From: Desulfobacterales bacterium
GTDB taxonomy: Bacteria; Desulfobacterota; Desulfobacteria; Desulfobacterales; UBA11574
Assembly: GCA_030145595.1 (NCBI GenBank)
Contig: JAQYVG010000025.1
Span: forward strand, 1-19,710
Reading direction: 5' to 3'
DNA length: 19,710 nt
Of the stretch, positions 6,979 to 14,434 are shown piece after piece. The notes under the pieces were generated by a model. It was given only the letters and a program-made list of their open reading frames with translations. It was not told the DNA's origin and did no database searches. Each line of letters opens with the position of its first letter. Position 1 is the first letter of the stretch. A program made the position numbers and the translations under genes.

Positions 6979-8203
6979 GCATCAACAGTTTATAGGCTGT
7001 GATCATGGCAACGTCTTTGCGGAAGCGTTGGTCGACTTCCAATTTTAACAAAGCTGCCAGGGTTTTGTCGTCCTGTTTTATTAAAAAATCCGGAGTAAGC
7101 CCCCTTCCCTGCCATGACTGTCCTTTGGGAGAATACATGGCCCCTGTAATAAATTTGACATGGAAATCGTTATCAAGCTTAAACGTTTTTTCAAATACCC
7201 CCTTGCCAAAAGTTTTCGTCCCTATTACAAGCGCTTTCTGTTGGTCCTGAAGGGCACTTGCCAGGATTTCCGCAGATGAAGCCGTATGGGGGTTGACCAG
7301 GATTGCAATATCAAATCTAAACGGCTTCGTGTTGACGGAAACATAATTTTGCAGCTTTTGTTCCCGCTGAAACGTTCTCAAAAGTATCTGTTTCTCTGGC
7401 AGAAACAACTCAACTATTCGTAAAGACTCGGAAAAGACACCGCCAGGATTGTTGCGAAGATCGATGATCAGCTTTTGAAAACCTTCATCTATTAATTTAG
7501 CCAGCTCATCCTTCAATTTGTCCGACGACTTGGCCGTAAACTGTTTAATTTCCACCAAAGCAATTTCATCGGTAAGTCGACTGATGATCAAAGTTTCCGT
7601 CTCAAATTTCCTGCGTGTGAGGGTGACATCGAAAATTTTAACGCCCCGGTTTACCGTCAGGTTAACTTTGCTCCCCTCTTTACCTTCTAAAAGTGCATTC
7701 AACTCCTGCAAAGTTTTCCCTTTGAGCGGGTGGGAATCGATCCGCAGGATATGATCAAAAGGTTTCAAAATCGATTCGGCCGGCGAATTCGGCAAAACTT
7801 CGGTAACCGTAAGGCGGCCTTCATTGAGGTTAAACGTACTTTTGATCCCGATGGAGATTTGATTGCCCTGTCGCGACAGGAAAATTTTCTCGTATTCTTC
7901 CGCCGTCCAGATTTTAGCAAGCTCCGGTGCTTTAGGCGGCGATATGTGGCGCAGCATCCCTTGAATTGCGGCCCAGTAAAGCGCATCCTCGGTGATTTCA
8001 TCGCTGTAATAGTGCTGCATAATTAAATTTTTAACTTCTTCAAATGTTTTTTTTGACTCGGGAAATTCATGGTTCAGGTCGACCGGAAAAAGTGGTTTAA
8101 AATTCGTTTTTTCCCCGGCCCGGCACCACGGCGCCAAAGAAATAAAAAAAAGTAAGAAAACTCCGGCTGCCGCCAGTTTTAAACCTTTATTTTTTGGTTT
8201 CAT
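6974..8203 (-). CDS. S41-family C-terminal processing peptidase (CtpA/Prc-like)
   Basis: Envelope serine protease of the tail-specific/C-terminal processing family, 409 aa, which trims or degrades proteins from an exposed C-terminus. An N-terminal signal peptide or anchor spans about 8-29 (a hydrophobic stretch ending APWCRAG). A PDZ domain lies at about 115-195, and the peptidase core at about 205-375. The Ser/Lys dyad is visible as S309 in TASSAEI and K334 in TFGKG. The 25-residue spacing matches Tsp S430/K455, and D320 occupies the place of Tsp D441. The start lies downstream of a MITE-like repeat; the ribosome site is weak (AAGG about 16 nt upstream). The two kinase genes follow after 86 nt, so the protease may be co-transcribed with them and act on an envelope signalling protein; that link is inference. 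Confidence 0.92.
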   Translation of the reverse strand: MKPKNKGLKLAAAGVFLLFFISLAPWCRAGEKTNFKPLFPVDLNHEFPESKKTFEEVKNLIMQHYYSDEITEDALYWAAIQGMLRHISPPKAPELAKIWTAEEYEKIFLSRQGNQISIGIKSTFNLNEGRLTVTEVLPNSPAESILKPFDHILRIDSHPLKGKTLQELNALLEGKEGSKVNLTVNRGVKIFDVTLTRRKFETETLIISRLTDEIALVEIKQFTAKSSDKLKDELAKLIDEGFQKLIIDLRNNPGGVFSESLRIVELFLPEKQILLRTFQREQKLQNYVSVNTKPFRFDIAILVNPHTASSAEILASALQDQQKALVIGTKTFGKGVFEKTFKLDNDFHVKFITGAMYSPKGQSWQGRGLTPDFLIKQDDKTLAALLKLEVDQRFRKDVAMITAYKLLMR

Positions 8204-8252
8204 GATAAAATTCTTGCCTTGCGGTCCTCAATAAACACCAAAACAGATGGTT

Positions 8253-8398
8253 TCGTAAAAAGGTTTACCCGCCGTAGGCGACCAGGGTCCATATACAAGA
8301 AATAGTATTTTTTCAGGAACGAGGCCATACATGTAGTATGCCGAGTCTCTGCAAAAATAATACAACGCAGCAGATGGGACTTTTTACGACGCCATCAA
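8253..8398. mobile_element. MITE-like hairpin repeat, copy 1
   Basis: Non-coding element between the S41 peptidase start and the isomerase stop. The ends are TCGTAAAAAG (8253-8262) and CTTTTTACGA (8380-8389), followed by conserved CGCCATCAA. The right-hand 108 nt (8291-8398) match copy 2 (14327-14434) with 10 differences counted by eye. The left part is divergent and carries about 22 nt absent from copy 2. The core forms a hairpin around ATACATGTAGTAT. No transposase is encoded, so any mobility would have to be supplied in trans. Confidence 0.75.
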
Positions 8399-8442
8399 AA
8401 TAAATTTATAATATTAGTTGTTTGTGTCGATCGTGTCAAGTT

Positions 8443-9231
8443 CTACCAGGGCCAGACCTTTGCCAGGTATTCTATGCTGGGCCAAAAATCTCCTTCCCGG
8501 TGGGGCTCAAGCGTGATTACGGGAGGATCTTTTTTTATGCTTTTGAGATGTTCAAAGAGCAGTGGAAAATCTATATTGCCCCGGCCCAATGCCAGATGCT
8601 CATCCTGATTGCCACAGTTATCATGGAGATGAACCTGGCCTAAAAACGGCCCCAGCGATTCAATCCATGTTTCCAGGGCACTGCGGCTGAAAGCGGCTTG
8701 ATGGCCGGTATCGAAACAAAAACCAACGCTGTGATCAGCAAGGCTTTCGAAGATTATTCGCATATCATCAGGGCCGTGTTCATATACATTCTCCAGCATT
8801 AATACAGCGCCCTCATCTCTGACACGTTTGCTCAGCCAGAGCCATGTTTGCAGGCTGTTCTCAATCCACTGGTCTCTGAATGCCCCATATCGCTTCCAGT
8901 CATATGCGGCGTGGCATACCACCGTTTTGGGCTTAAACAGCGGAATCAACTCAAGCATCTGCTCAAAACGACGCCGGGTTAAGGCTCTCACCGCCGGATC
9001 CGGCGAACCGGGGGACAGATCAATAAAAGGTGCATGCAGAGTAATGCTGAGACCGCGCTGATGAAGCCGGTCGGCAATATCGCTGAATTGGGAGAAGCTG
9101 AAATTTTCCAGCGCAGTGCAATCCAGACCGATTTCCGGATTCAAACCGTTTGTTAAAAACATATCAAGATACGATTCGTAAAGCATGGTAAAGGGAATGT
9201 TTACCTGAGTTATTTCGATAAGCTTGCTCAT
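8443..9231 (-). CDS. Sugar phosphate isomerase/epimerase-like TIM-barrel protein
   Basis: Member of the xylose isomerase-like/AP endonuclease family 2 superfamily, 262 aa. Family members are metal-dependent TIM barrels acting on sugars, sugar phosphates, inositols or abasic DNA. Likely metal and catalytic residues are H66 (LHAPF), H107 (CHAAYDW), E147 (LEN), D174 and H177 (FDTGH), H201/H203 (HLHD) and E242 (LEPH). The length suits isomerase/epimerase members more than endonuclease IV. The start is supported by AAGGA 5 nt before ATG. It lies 308 nt after the aminotransferase gene and may join it in a sugar pathway, but the substrate cannot be read from the sequence. Confidence 0.83.
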   Translation of the reverse strand: MSKLIEITQVNIPFTMLYESYLDMFLTNGLNPEIGLDCTALENFSFSQFSDIADRLHQRGLSITLHAPFIDLSPGSPDPAVRALTRRRFEQMLELIPLFKPKTVVCHAAYDWKRYGAFRDQWIENSLQTWLWLSKRVRDEGAVLMLENVYEHGPDDMRIIFESLADHSVGFCFDTGHQAAFSRSALETWIESLGPFLGQVHLHDNCGNQDEHLALGRGNIDFPLLFEHLKSIKKDPPVITLEPHREGDFWPSIEYLAKVWPW

Positions 9232-9539
9232 GGTTATCCTTTTATGAAATAGCTAATTCAGGGGTCGGGGAGTTTCTCTTGTGGTCGCTGCATGGAAAAT
9301 CTTTTTTTAAACCGTGTGAACTCGTATATAAGGGCTCGTAAAAAAGAACAGAGGCCATTATCACAAAAAAACAACAGTTTTGTTTTACGATGGGCAATCG
9401 TTTGCTATGAAACAATTGCGGCATCCGTCTGTTCTTTCTAACGGATCCCTAATACACTCAAACAGCACACGCTTTAAAAAAAGATCATCCATTCCGCTGG
9501 CAGATAATACTTAATAAAACTCACCGACTCCTCATTTAA
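9232..9539. other. Intergenic region without a supported gene
   Basis: 308-nt gap between the aminotransferase stop and the isomerase start. It holds a 6-bp inverted repeat ATCCGT/ACGGAT (9423-9428 and 9441-9446), an extended -10-like TGTGATAAT on the minus strand near 9357-9365, without a good -35, and a TCGTAAAAAAG string near 9336 that resembles a MITE-like end. A 60-codon minus-strand reading frame (9242-9424) has no convincing ribosome site or recognisable domain. The isomerase promoter may lie here but is not proven. Confidence 0.5.
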
Positions 9540-10736
9540 TTATAAGTTTGATTTTTTTATTACATCAACAATTTTTTCGGTTCGCCGGCTCAGCTCTTCG
9601 TCGGTCCAGGAGAGTTTAATCAGCATTGAGATTGTCCGGCGCATAATATCGTCGGACCGGGGAAGCTTGAGCGCTTCATAGTTCGGGTGAGACTCCAGCA
9701 GTTGAAGCGGCAGTTTTGCCAAAGACTTCATCTTCGTAAAGTGGTCCCACTGCCGCATATAATGCCAGTTGTTGTCATACCAGTAGAAGCATGCATCTAT
9801 ACCGGCCTGACCAAAGGCAGCGGCTGCTTTCCGGGTTTTTGATTCATCAGGCAGAAAAAAAGAAAGAAATGTGGCGGAGTCCCCTTTTTCATCCGGGATC
9901 TTTCTGAAAGTAATATTTGAAAATTGTGCCAGGGCATCCTTGATGATCTTCTTATGCTTTCGCTGTTTATCTATAATGAAATCGAGTTTATTTAGTTGAG
10001 CGACTCCTACGGCGGCATTCAGTTCGCTGATGCGAAAGTTTAGGCCCAAAACAGGATGACCCTCAAGGCCCCGGTCGCTGCCGATATGGTCATGGCCGTG
10101 GTCGGCGTAAGCATCCGCAGCAATATAAAGTTTTTTATCATTGGTTACAACAGCTCCGCCTTCACCGCAGGTAATGGTTTTAACAGGGTCGAATGAAAAA
10201 CAGCCCATATGGCCAAAGGTACCGGCAGCCCTTCCTTTGAAAGTGGCGCCCAGCGACTGGCAGGCATCTTCGATCAAAATAAGGTCGTTTTGCTCACATA
10301 TAGTATTAATTGCATCGATTTGCGCCATGGATCCGCACATATGTACGGGAATTACGGCCTTAGTATGAGGTGTTATTACGTTTTTGACACTTTCGGGATC
10401 AAGGCACAAGGTATCGTCTATTTCAGCAAAAACAGGGATCCCGCCGGCATACAGGACGGCTTCGATGGTTGCGATAAAGGTAAAGGGCGGCACAATGACT
10501 TCATCGCCGGCACCGACTCCGCAAGCTGCCAGCGCGATGCTGAGAGCTGCCGTGCCGCTGGAACACAGATGGCAATGGTTGACACCCATACGTTTGGCCA
10601 GTTCGAGTTCAAATGTTTTGGCCTTCCAGTGACCTTGACGGGCCTGGTCAAAACCATAACGGAACAGGACCCCTGTGTCCAGAACGTCCTGGACTTCTTT
10701 ACGTTCCTCGTCGCCAAATACTTCAAAACCCGGCAT
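9540..10736 (-). CDS. DegT/DnrJ/EryC1/StrS-family PLP aminotransferase
   Basis: Pyridoxal-phosphate enzyme of 398 aa. The family transfers amino groups to keto-sugars or keto-inositols, usually for LPS, capsule, cell-surface or antibiotic sugars. SSGTAAL (59-65) is the cofactor phosphate-binding region, EDACQ (156-160) holds D157, which contacts the PLP ring nitrogen, and SFDPVK places the Schiff-base lysine at K186, followed by GEGGAVVT. Strong AGAAGGAG lies just upstream of the ATG, directly after a partial dispersed repeat. The first 14 nt overlap the 3' end of the PBP gene, indicating coupling. The substrate is unknown; the neighbouring isomerase-like gene suggests a modified-sugar pathway (inference). 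Confidence 0.92.
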   Translation of the reverse strand: MPGFEVFGDEERKEVQDVLDTGVLFRYGFDQARQGHWKAKTFELELAKRMGVNHCHLCSSGTAALSIALAACGVGAGDEVIVPPFTFIATIEAVLYAGGIPVFAEIDDTLCLDPESVKNVITPHTKAVIPVHMCGSMAQIDAINTICEQNDLILIEDACQSLGATFKGRAAGTFGHMGCFSFDPVKTITCGEGGAVVTNDKKLYIAADAYADHGHDHIGSDRGLEGHPVLGLNFRISELNAAVGVAQLNKLDFIIDKQRKHKKIIKDALAQFSNITFRKIPDEKGDSATFLSFFLPDESKTRKAAAAFGQAGIDACFYWYDNNWHYMRQWDHFTKMKSLAKLPLQLLESHPNYEALKLPRSDDIMRRTISMLIKLSWTDEELSRRTEKIVDVIKKSNL

Positions 10737-12135
10737 AGTGATTCTCCTTCTTGGTGCCTTTGTGACTTAGTGGCTGAACTGTTGCGTTATTAGCGAAATA
10801 GCTGCTAAAATACTGTTTTATTGCCATACGGGCATATTGACTTGCCCTGGTACCTATATATTTTTCGTGCAACACAACTGCTGATATAACGATCTTGGCC
10901 GGCCCTTCTTTTTCTTCGGCAAATCCTACGAACCAGTCGTAACGGGCATCATGAGAGGCATTGTAGATGGAGCCGGATTTGCCGCCAAGATTGAGTCTGG
11001 AAAGAATGCGGTCGTTTTTAAAACCCCTGAAAGTTTTCTTGCCGGTGCCGGAAATAATTGTGGTTTCCATAAGATGATTAACAATTTTTGATGTTGCGGG
11101 TGTGATCGCCTGGTTAATGGTGGTCATTTGGCTGCGGTACATAACTCGGCCGTTTTCATCTTTGATCTGATCGACAATGGTAGGTTCTACCAGCCGGCCC
11201 TGGTTCAGTATGGCGGCGGTTATCAAGGCGCCGTGCAAAGGCGATATTTTTGTTTGGCGATTGAAACCGCTGGCTATTTCCGCCCATTGGTATGGATCGT
11301 CGGAAAGGGCGATCTGGCTGGGGGCAAGCTGAATCTCAAAATCAATATTTCGATTGAATCCAAAGGCAGCAGCATAATTTTCCAAGGTCGTTTTCCCCAG
11401 ATAATGTACGCCGAGTTTACCAAAAACAGGATTGACGGATTGAGCAAATGAGTCTGAAAATGTTATCCTGTTGGTATATCTGTTTGTACGCTTCTTTAAC
11501 TGAGATTTGTATAATGTGTGTTTTCTGCCGTTGTAGGTAAACATAGAGTCTAAATTAAAGCCACATTTTTCAATGGCCGCCGATGCGGTAACAATCTTGA
11601 AAATACTCGCTGCCGGGAACTTACTGTCCACACAAGGGTTGCCGGCTTGGTCGGCTTTATCATATCCGACCATAGACAGAATCCTGCCGGTTGCAGGATC
11701 CATTCCCACAATGCCGATGTAGCGCGATGTGGACAAATTCAGATTTTTTAAAAGATAATGCTGCAAACCAATGTCCAGACTGGTATCAACCTGATACTTA
11801 AGTCCGTCTGCAACGAAATTAAAGCTCTTGTCCTTGAGATTTAGTAAGGATTTGCCGTCCAGCAAGTCTTGAACATCCCTTTTGTTGATGAAGTTATTAG
11901 GTATATCGTGCGCATCCAGGCTGGCTTCACTTGGCGGGTTCAATTTTCTGATAGCATAAAAATAAGCCTTACTGCCAAATCCGCTGATCATTACGCCAAA
12001 AGTTGCAACTAAAATGACAGAAGCGGCACTTACTTTTAAAGTATTTTTAAGGGATTTCTTTTTAACGGTTAAATCTTTCAGCTTTGCTTGATAGTCTCGC
12101 CAGCTTGGTTTTTCAGGGTTCGCCTTGTTATGCAT
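10723..12135 (-). CDS. Penicillin-binding transpeptidase (monofunctional, single-pass)
   Basis: Cell-wall DD-transpeptidase-like protein of 470 aa, anchored in the inner membrane by a helix at about 34-52 with the catalytic part in the periplasm. The active-site motifs are all present: SxxK as S177-I-F-K180, SxN as S233-V-N235, and KSG (386-388) in place of KTG. A sequence YQVDTSLDIGLQ near 114-125 resembles the linker before the transpeptidase domain in class A PBPs, but there is no GT51 glycosyltransferase domain. The N-terminal 110 residues are not recognised. The ribosome site is weak. The last approximately 20 codons (ATVQPLSHKGTKK...) run through a dispersed repeat and into the next gene, so the true ancestral C-terminus was probably near residue 450. 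Confidence 0.9.
   Translation of the reverse strand: MHNKANPEKPSWRDYQAKLKDLTVKKKSLKNTLKVSAASVILVATFGVMISGFGSKAYFYAIRKLNPPSEASLDAHDIPNNFINKRDVQDLLDGKSLLNLKDKSFNFVADGLKYQVDTSLDIGLQHYLLKNLNLSTSRYIGIVGMDPATGRILSMVGYDKADQAGNPCVDSKFPAASIFKIVTASAAIEKCGFNLDSMFTYNGRKHTLYKSQLKKRTNRYTNRITFSDSFAQSVNPVFGKLGVHYLGKTTLENYAAAFGFNRNIDFEIQLAPSQIALSDDPYQWAEIASGFNRQTKISPLHGALITAAILNQGRLVEPTIVDQIKDENGRVMYRSQMTTINQAITPATSKIVNHLMETTIISGTGKKTFRGFKNDRILSRLNLGGKSGSIYNASHDARYDWFVGFAEEKEGPAKIVISAVVLHEKYIGTRASQYARMAIKQYFSSYFANNATVQPLSHKGTKKENHYAGF
10749..10786 (-). repeat. Partial composite repeat D inside the PBP 3' end
   Basis: On the plus strand: three 8-bp units (TCTTGGTG, CCTTTGTG, ACTTAGTG; 10749-10772) then GCTGAACTGTTGCG (10773-10786), the same order as in element A, but without spacer or 16-bp units. 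It is translated as part of the PBP and ends just before the aminotransferase ribosome site. Confidence 0.75.
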
Positions 12136-12165
12136 AACTTTATTAGGTACTTTTTTATAGGTTTT

Positions 12166-12240
12166 GAGTTTCGAGATATGCGATGCGGGTGTACATTAAA
12201 AAAAATCTTAACTCGAAACTCGCAACCCGAAACTCGCAAC
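12166..12240. repeat. Inverted and tandem CGAAACTCGCAAC repeat downstream of metG
   Basis: A 14-bp direct repeat (12213-12226 TCGAAACTCGCAAC and 12227-12240 CCGAAACTCGCAAC). A perfect 10-bp inverted repeat joins GAGTTTCGAG (12166-12175) to CTCGAAACTC (12212-12221), with a run of eight A's (T's on the transcribed sense) between the arms. It lies between metG and the PBP gene. A large-loop hairpin is possible, but the T-run is inside the loop, so this is not a standard terminator. Confidence 0.6.
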
Positions 12241-12263
12241 GATTTTCCAAAATTCAATATGGT

Positions 12264-12293
12264 TTTATAGAGCGGTTAGCCTCCTAAAAGCAA
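12264..12293 (-). promoter_or_regulatory. Weak candidate promoter for the PBP gene
   Basis: On the minus strand, TTGCTT (12288-12293) and TATAAA (12264-12269) are 18 nt apart, about 130 nt upstream of the PBP start and downstream of the metG stop. The -10 is good and the -35 is poor. Confidence 0.25.
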
Positions 12294-12330
12294 TTTATTT
12301 TCAACTTATAAATAACGAAAATCTAATTTC

Positions 12331-14253
12331 CTAACTTAGCTGTGTTCCCGGTTTTACTTTTTTGTCCATGGTTGCGACTGCGCAGCCAGAATCATCTATG
12401 GCAGCCAGCAGCATTCCGTTGGAGAGGATACCCATAATTTTGGCGGGTTTTAAATTGGCAGCGACGATGACCTGTTTCCCCACCAACTCCTCGGGCGTGT
12501 AGTGGGCGGCAATACCGGCCACGATCGTGCGTTTTTCTCCAAGATCGACTTCGAGTTTGAGAAGTTTTTTTGCCCGGGGGATCGCTTCGGCTTGAATTAC
12601 GGTAGCTACCCTAAGGTCAATCTTGTTGAAGGTGTCTATGGAAATCTCAGGCTTTATTGCAGGTGTTTCAGGTCTTGATTCAGATAACTTGTTTGAAGAA
12701 AGTTTTTCTTTTTTGAGGTCGATTCTTGGAAAAAGAGTAATTGATTTCGGCAGGGTTGTGCCCGGTGCCATGGTTTTCCAGGATTTGAGGGCGTCAAGGT
12801 AGTAAAATGGTTCTTGCGGGTCCATTCCCAGATGCTTTTGCATGGTTGCCGCCGTATCCGGCATGATGGGAAAGATGAGGCCGGATATAACCCTGAGGCC
12901 CTCTAAAAGATTATAGATAACCACCTCAAGCTGTTTTATGCTTGATTTTTTCTTTGCCAGCACCCAAGGTGTAGTGACGTCGATATATTTGTTCATCCGT
13001 CCGATGAATTCCCAGACGGCCCTTAAAGCTTGATGAAAGGCAAACGACTCCATGGCTTCTTCAAAGTCGGCGATGGCCTTGATTGCATCCGGTTCCAACC
13101 CCGGCTGCAGCTCCTGTTCAATCACGGCATTAATTTTAGGAACTACTCCTGAAAAGTATTTATGAACCATTGCCAGAACCCTGCTGAATAAATTTCCGAG
13201 ATCATTGGCCAGGTCCGCATTAATGCGTTGTATCAGCGCTTCTTCGGAAAAACTGGAATCGAGACCAAAGACCATTTCGCGCATTAAAAAAAACCTGAAG
13301 GCATCGAGGCCGTAAATATTTGTTAACTGAAGCGGTTCTACTACATTTCCGATACTTTTTGACATCTTGCTTTGATCGACATTCCAGTATCCATGAACAT
13401 TCAAATGTTTATATACAGGAATGCCGGCGGCTTTGAGCATAATCGGCCAGTAAATGCCATGGGGTTTCAAGATATCTTTGGCGATAAGATGCTGGGCAGA
13501 GGGCCAGAAATTTTTAAATAGTTCTCCATCAGGGTATCCTAAGGCAGAAATATAGTTTAAAAGGGCGTCGAACCATACGTATGTGACGTAGCTGTTATCA
13601 AAGGGTAGTGTGATCCCCCACTTGAGACGAGTTTTGGGTCTGGATATGCAGAGGTCCTCTAAAGGTTCCTTTAAAAAGGACAAAACTTCATTTTTATAGC
13701 GTTCAGGACGTATAAAGTCCTTATTATTTTTAATATAATCGATCAGCCAATCTTGATAGCGGCTCATTTTAAAGAAATAGTTGGATTCTTTGATAAGCTC
13801 AGGAATGGTTTCATGATCAGGGCACTTGGAGTCGACCAGCTCACGTTCGAGATAGAAACGTTCGCATCCAAAGCAGTAAAGTCCTTCATATTCGCTGAAA
13901 TAAATGTCACTTTGGTCATAAATTTTTTGCAGTACCTGTTCAACAACAGCAATATGCGATTTGTCAGTTGTGCGGATAAAATGGTTGTATTTAATGGCCA
14001 GATCGGGCCAGAGATCTTTAAAGAGCTTGCTGATTTTATTGACATAGGTTCTGGGACTAAGGTTTTCTTCTTTGGCTGCACGAACGACCTTGTCCCCATG
14101 TTCATCCGTGCCGGTTAGTAAAAACGTTTCTGTTTGGCGCATGGAATGAAACCGGCAGGCAACATCGGCTACAATAGTTGTGAATGCATGCCCAAGATGG
14201 GGCCTTGCGTTCACATAGTAAATCGGCGTTGTTATATAAAAAGGCTTAACCAT
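12331..14253 (-). CDS. metG: Methionyl-tRNA synthetase
   Basis: Class I aminoacyl-tRNA synthetase charging initiator and elongator tRNA-Met, 640 aa. HIGH-type motif HLGH (19-22) and KMSKS (296-300) are intact. The connective domain has a single zinc knuckle (C127, C130, C144, H147), as in the one-zinc MetRS class. The anticodon-binding helices lie at about 380-510. The C-terminal about 100 residues form a tRNA-binding (EMAP/Trbp111-like) domain, seen in IDLRVATVIQAE and LKPAKIMGILSNGMLLAA. AGGAG lies 6 nt before the ATG. It follows the RicT-like gene after a 177-nt gap that contains a MITE-like element; holB-yaaT-metG order is common in bacteria. Confidence 0.97.
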   Translation of the reverse strand: MVKPFYITTPIYYVNARPHLGHAFTTIVADVACRFHSMRQTETFLLTGTDEHGDKVVRAAKEENLSPRTYVNKISKLFKDLWPDLAIKYNHFIRTTDKSHIAVVEQVLQKIYDQSDIYFSEYEGLYCFGCERFYLERELVDSKCPDHETIPELIKESNYFFKMSRYQDWLIDYIKNNKDFIRPERYKNEVLSFLKEPLEDLCISRPKTRLKWGITLPFDNSYVTYVWFDALLNYISALGYPDGELFKNFWPSAQHLIAKDILKPHGIYWPIMLKAAGIPVYKHLNVHGYWNVDQSKMSKSIGNVVEPLQLTNIYGLDAFRFFLMREMVFGLDSSFSEEALIQRINADLANDLGNLFSRVLAMVHKYFSGVVPKINAVIEQELQPGLEPDAIKAIADFEEAMESFAFHQALRAVWEFIGRMNKYIDVTTPWVLAKKKSSIKQLEVVIYNLLEGLRVISGLIFPIMPDTAATMQKHLGMDPQEPFYYLDALKSWKTMAPGTTLPKSITLFPRIDLKKEKLSSNKLSESRPETPAIKPEISIDTFNKIDLRVATVIQAEAIPRAKKLLKLEVDLGEKRTIVAGIAAHYTPEELVGKQVIVAANLKPAKIMGILSNGMLLAAIDDSGCAVATMDKKVKPGTQLS

Positions 14254-14278
14254 TTTTTCTCCTGCTTATCTTAATGTC

Positions 14279-14434
14279 TCGTAAAAAGTCACGAATTCAA
14301 CTATAGATGGCTAAGTAAAAAGGTTCATATACAAGGCGTAGAATTTTTTCAGGAACGAGGCTATACATGTAGTATGCCAAGTGTCTGAAAAAATACTACA
14401 ACGCAGTAGATGGGACTTTTTACGACGCCATCAA
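14279..14434. mobile_element. MITE-like hairpin repeat, copy 2
   Basis: A perfect 12-bp terminal inverted repeat, TCGTAAAAAGTC (14279-14290) with GACTTTTTACGA (14414-14425), encloses an internal perfect 10-bp arm pair ATTTTTTCAG (14343-14352) and CTGAAAAAAT (14385-14394). Inside that is a small stem, GGC-ATAC with GTAT-GCC. The conserved trailing CGCCATCAA overlaps the stop codon of the RicT-like gene (14431-14433). It has no coding capacity. The whole element can fold as a long imperfect hairpin in RNA or single-stranded DNA. Confidence 0.78.

Noticed and set aside
9242..9424. 60-codon minus-strand open frame before the isomerase gene
   Set aside because: No good ribosome site, no domain, and it is in an AT-rich gap; could be a leader peptide but nothing supports it.
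10209..10793. 194-codon plus-strand open frame opposite the aminotransferase
   Set aside because: Antisense shadow of a well-supported gene; no domain and no ribosome site seen.
14279..14434. Intrinsic terminator of the RicT-like gene
   Set aside because: The structure is far longer than a terminator, has terminal inverted repeats and a second copy elsewhere; a MITE-like element explains it better, though it may still affect transcription.
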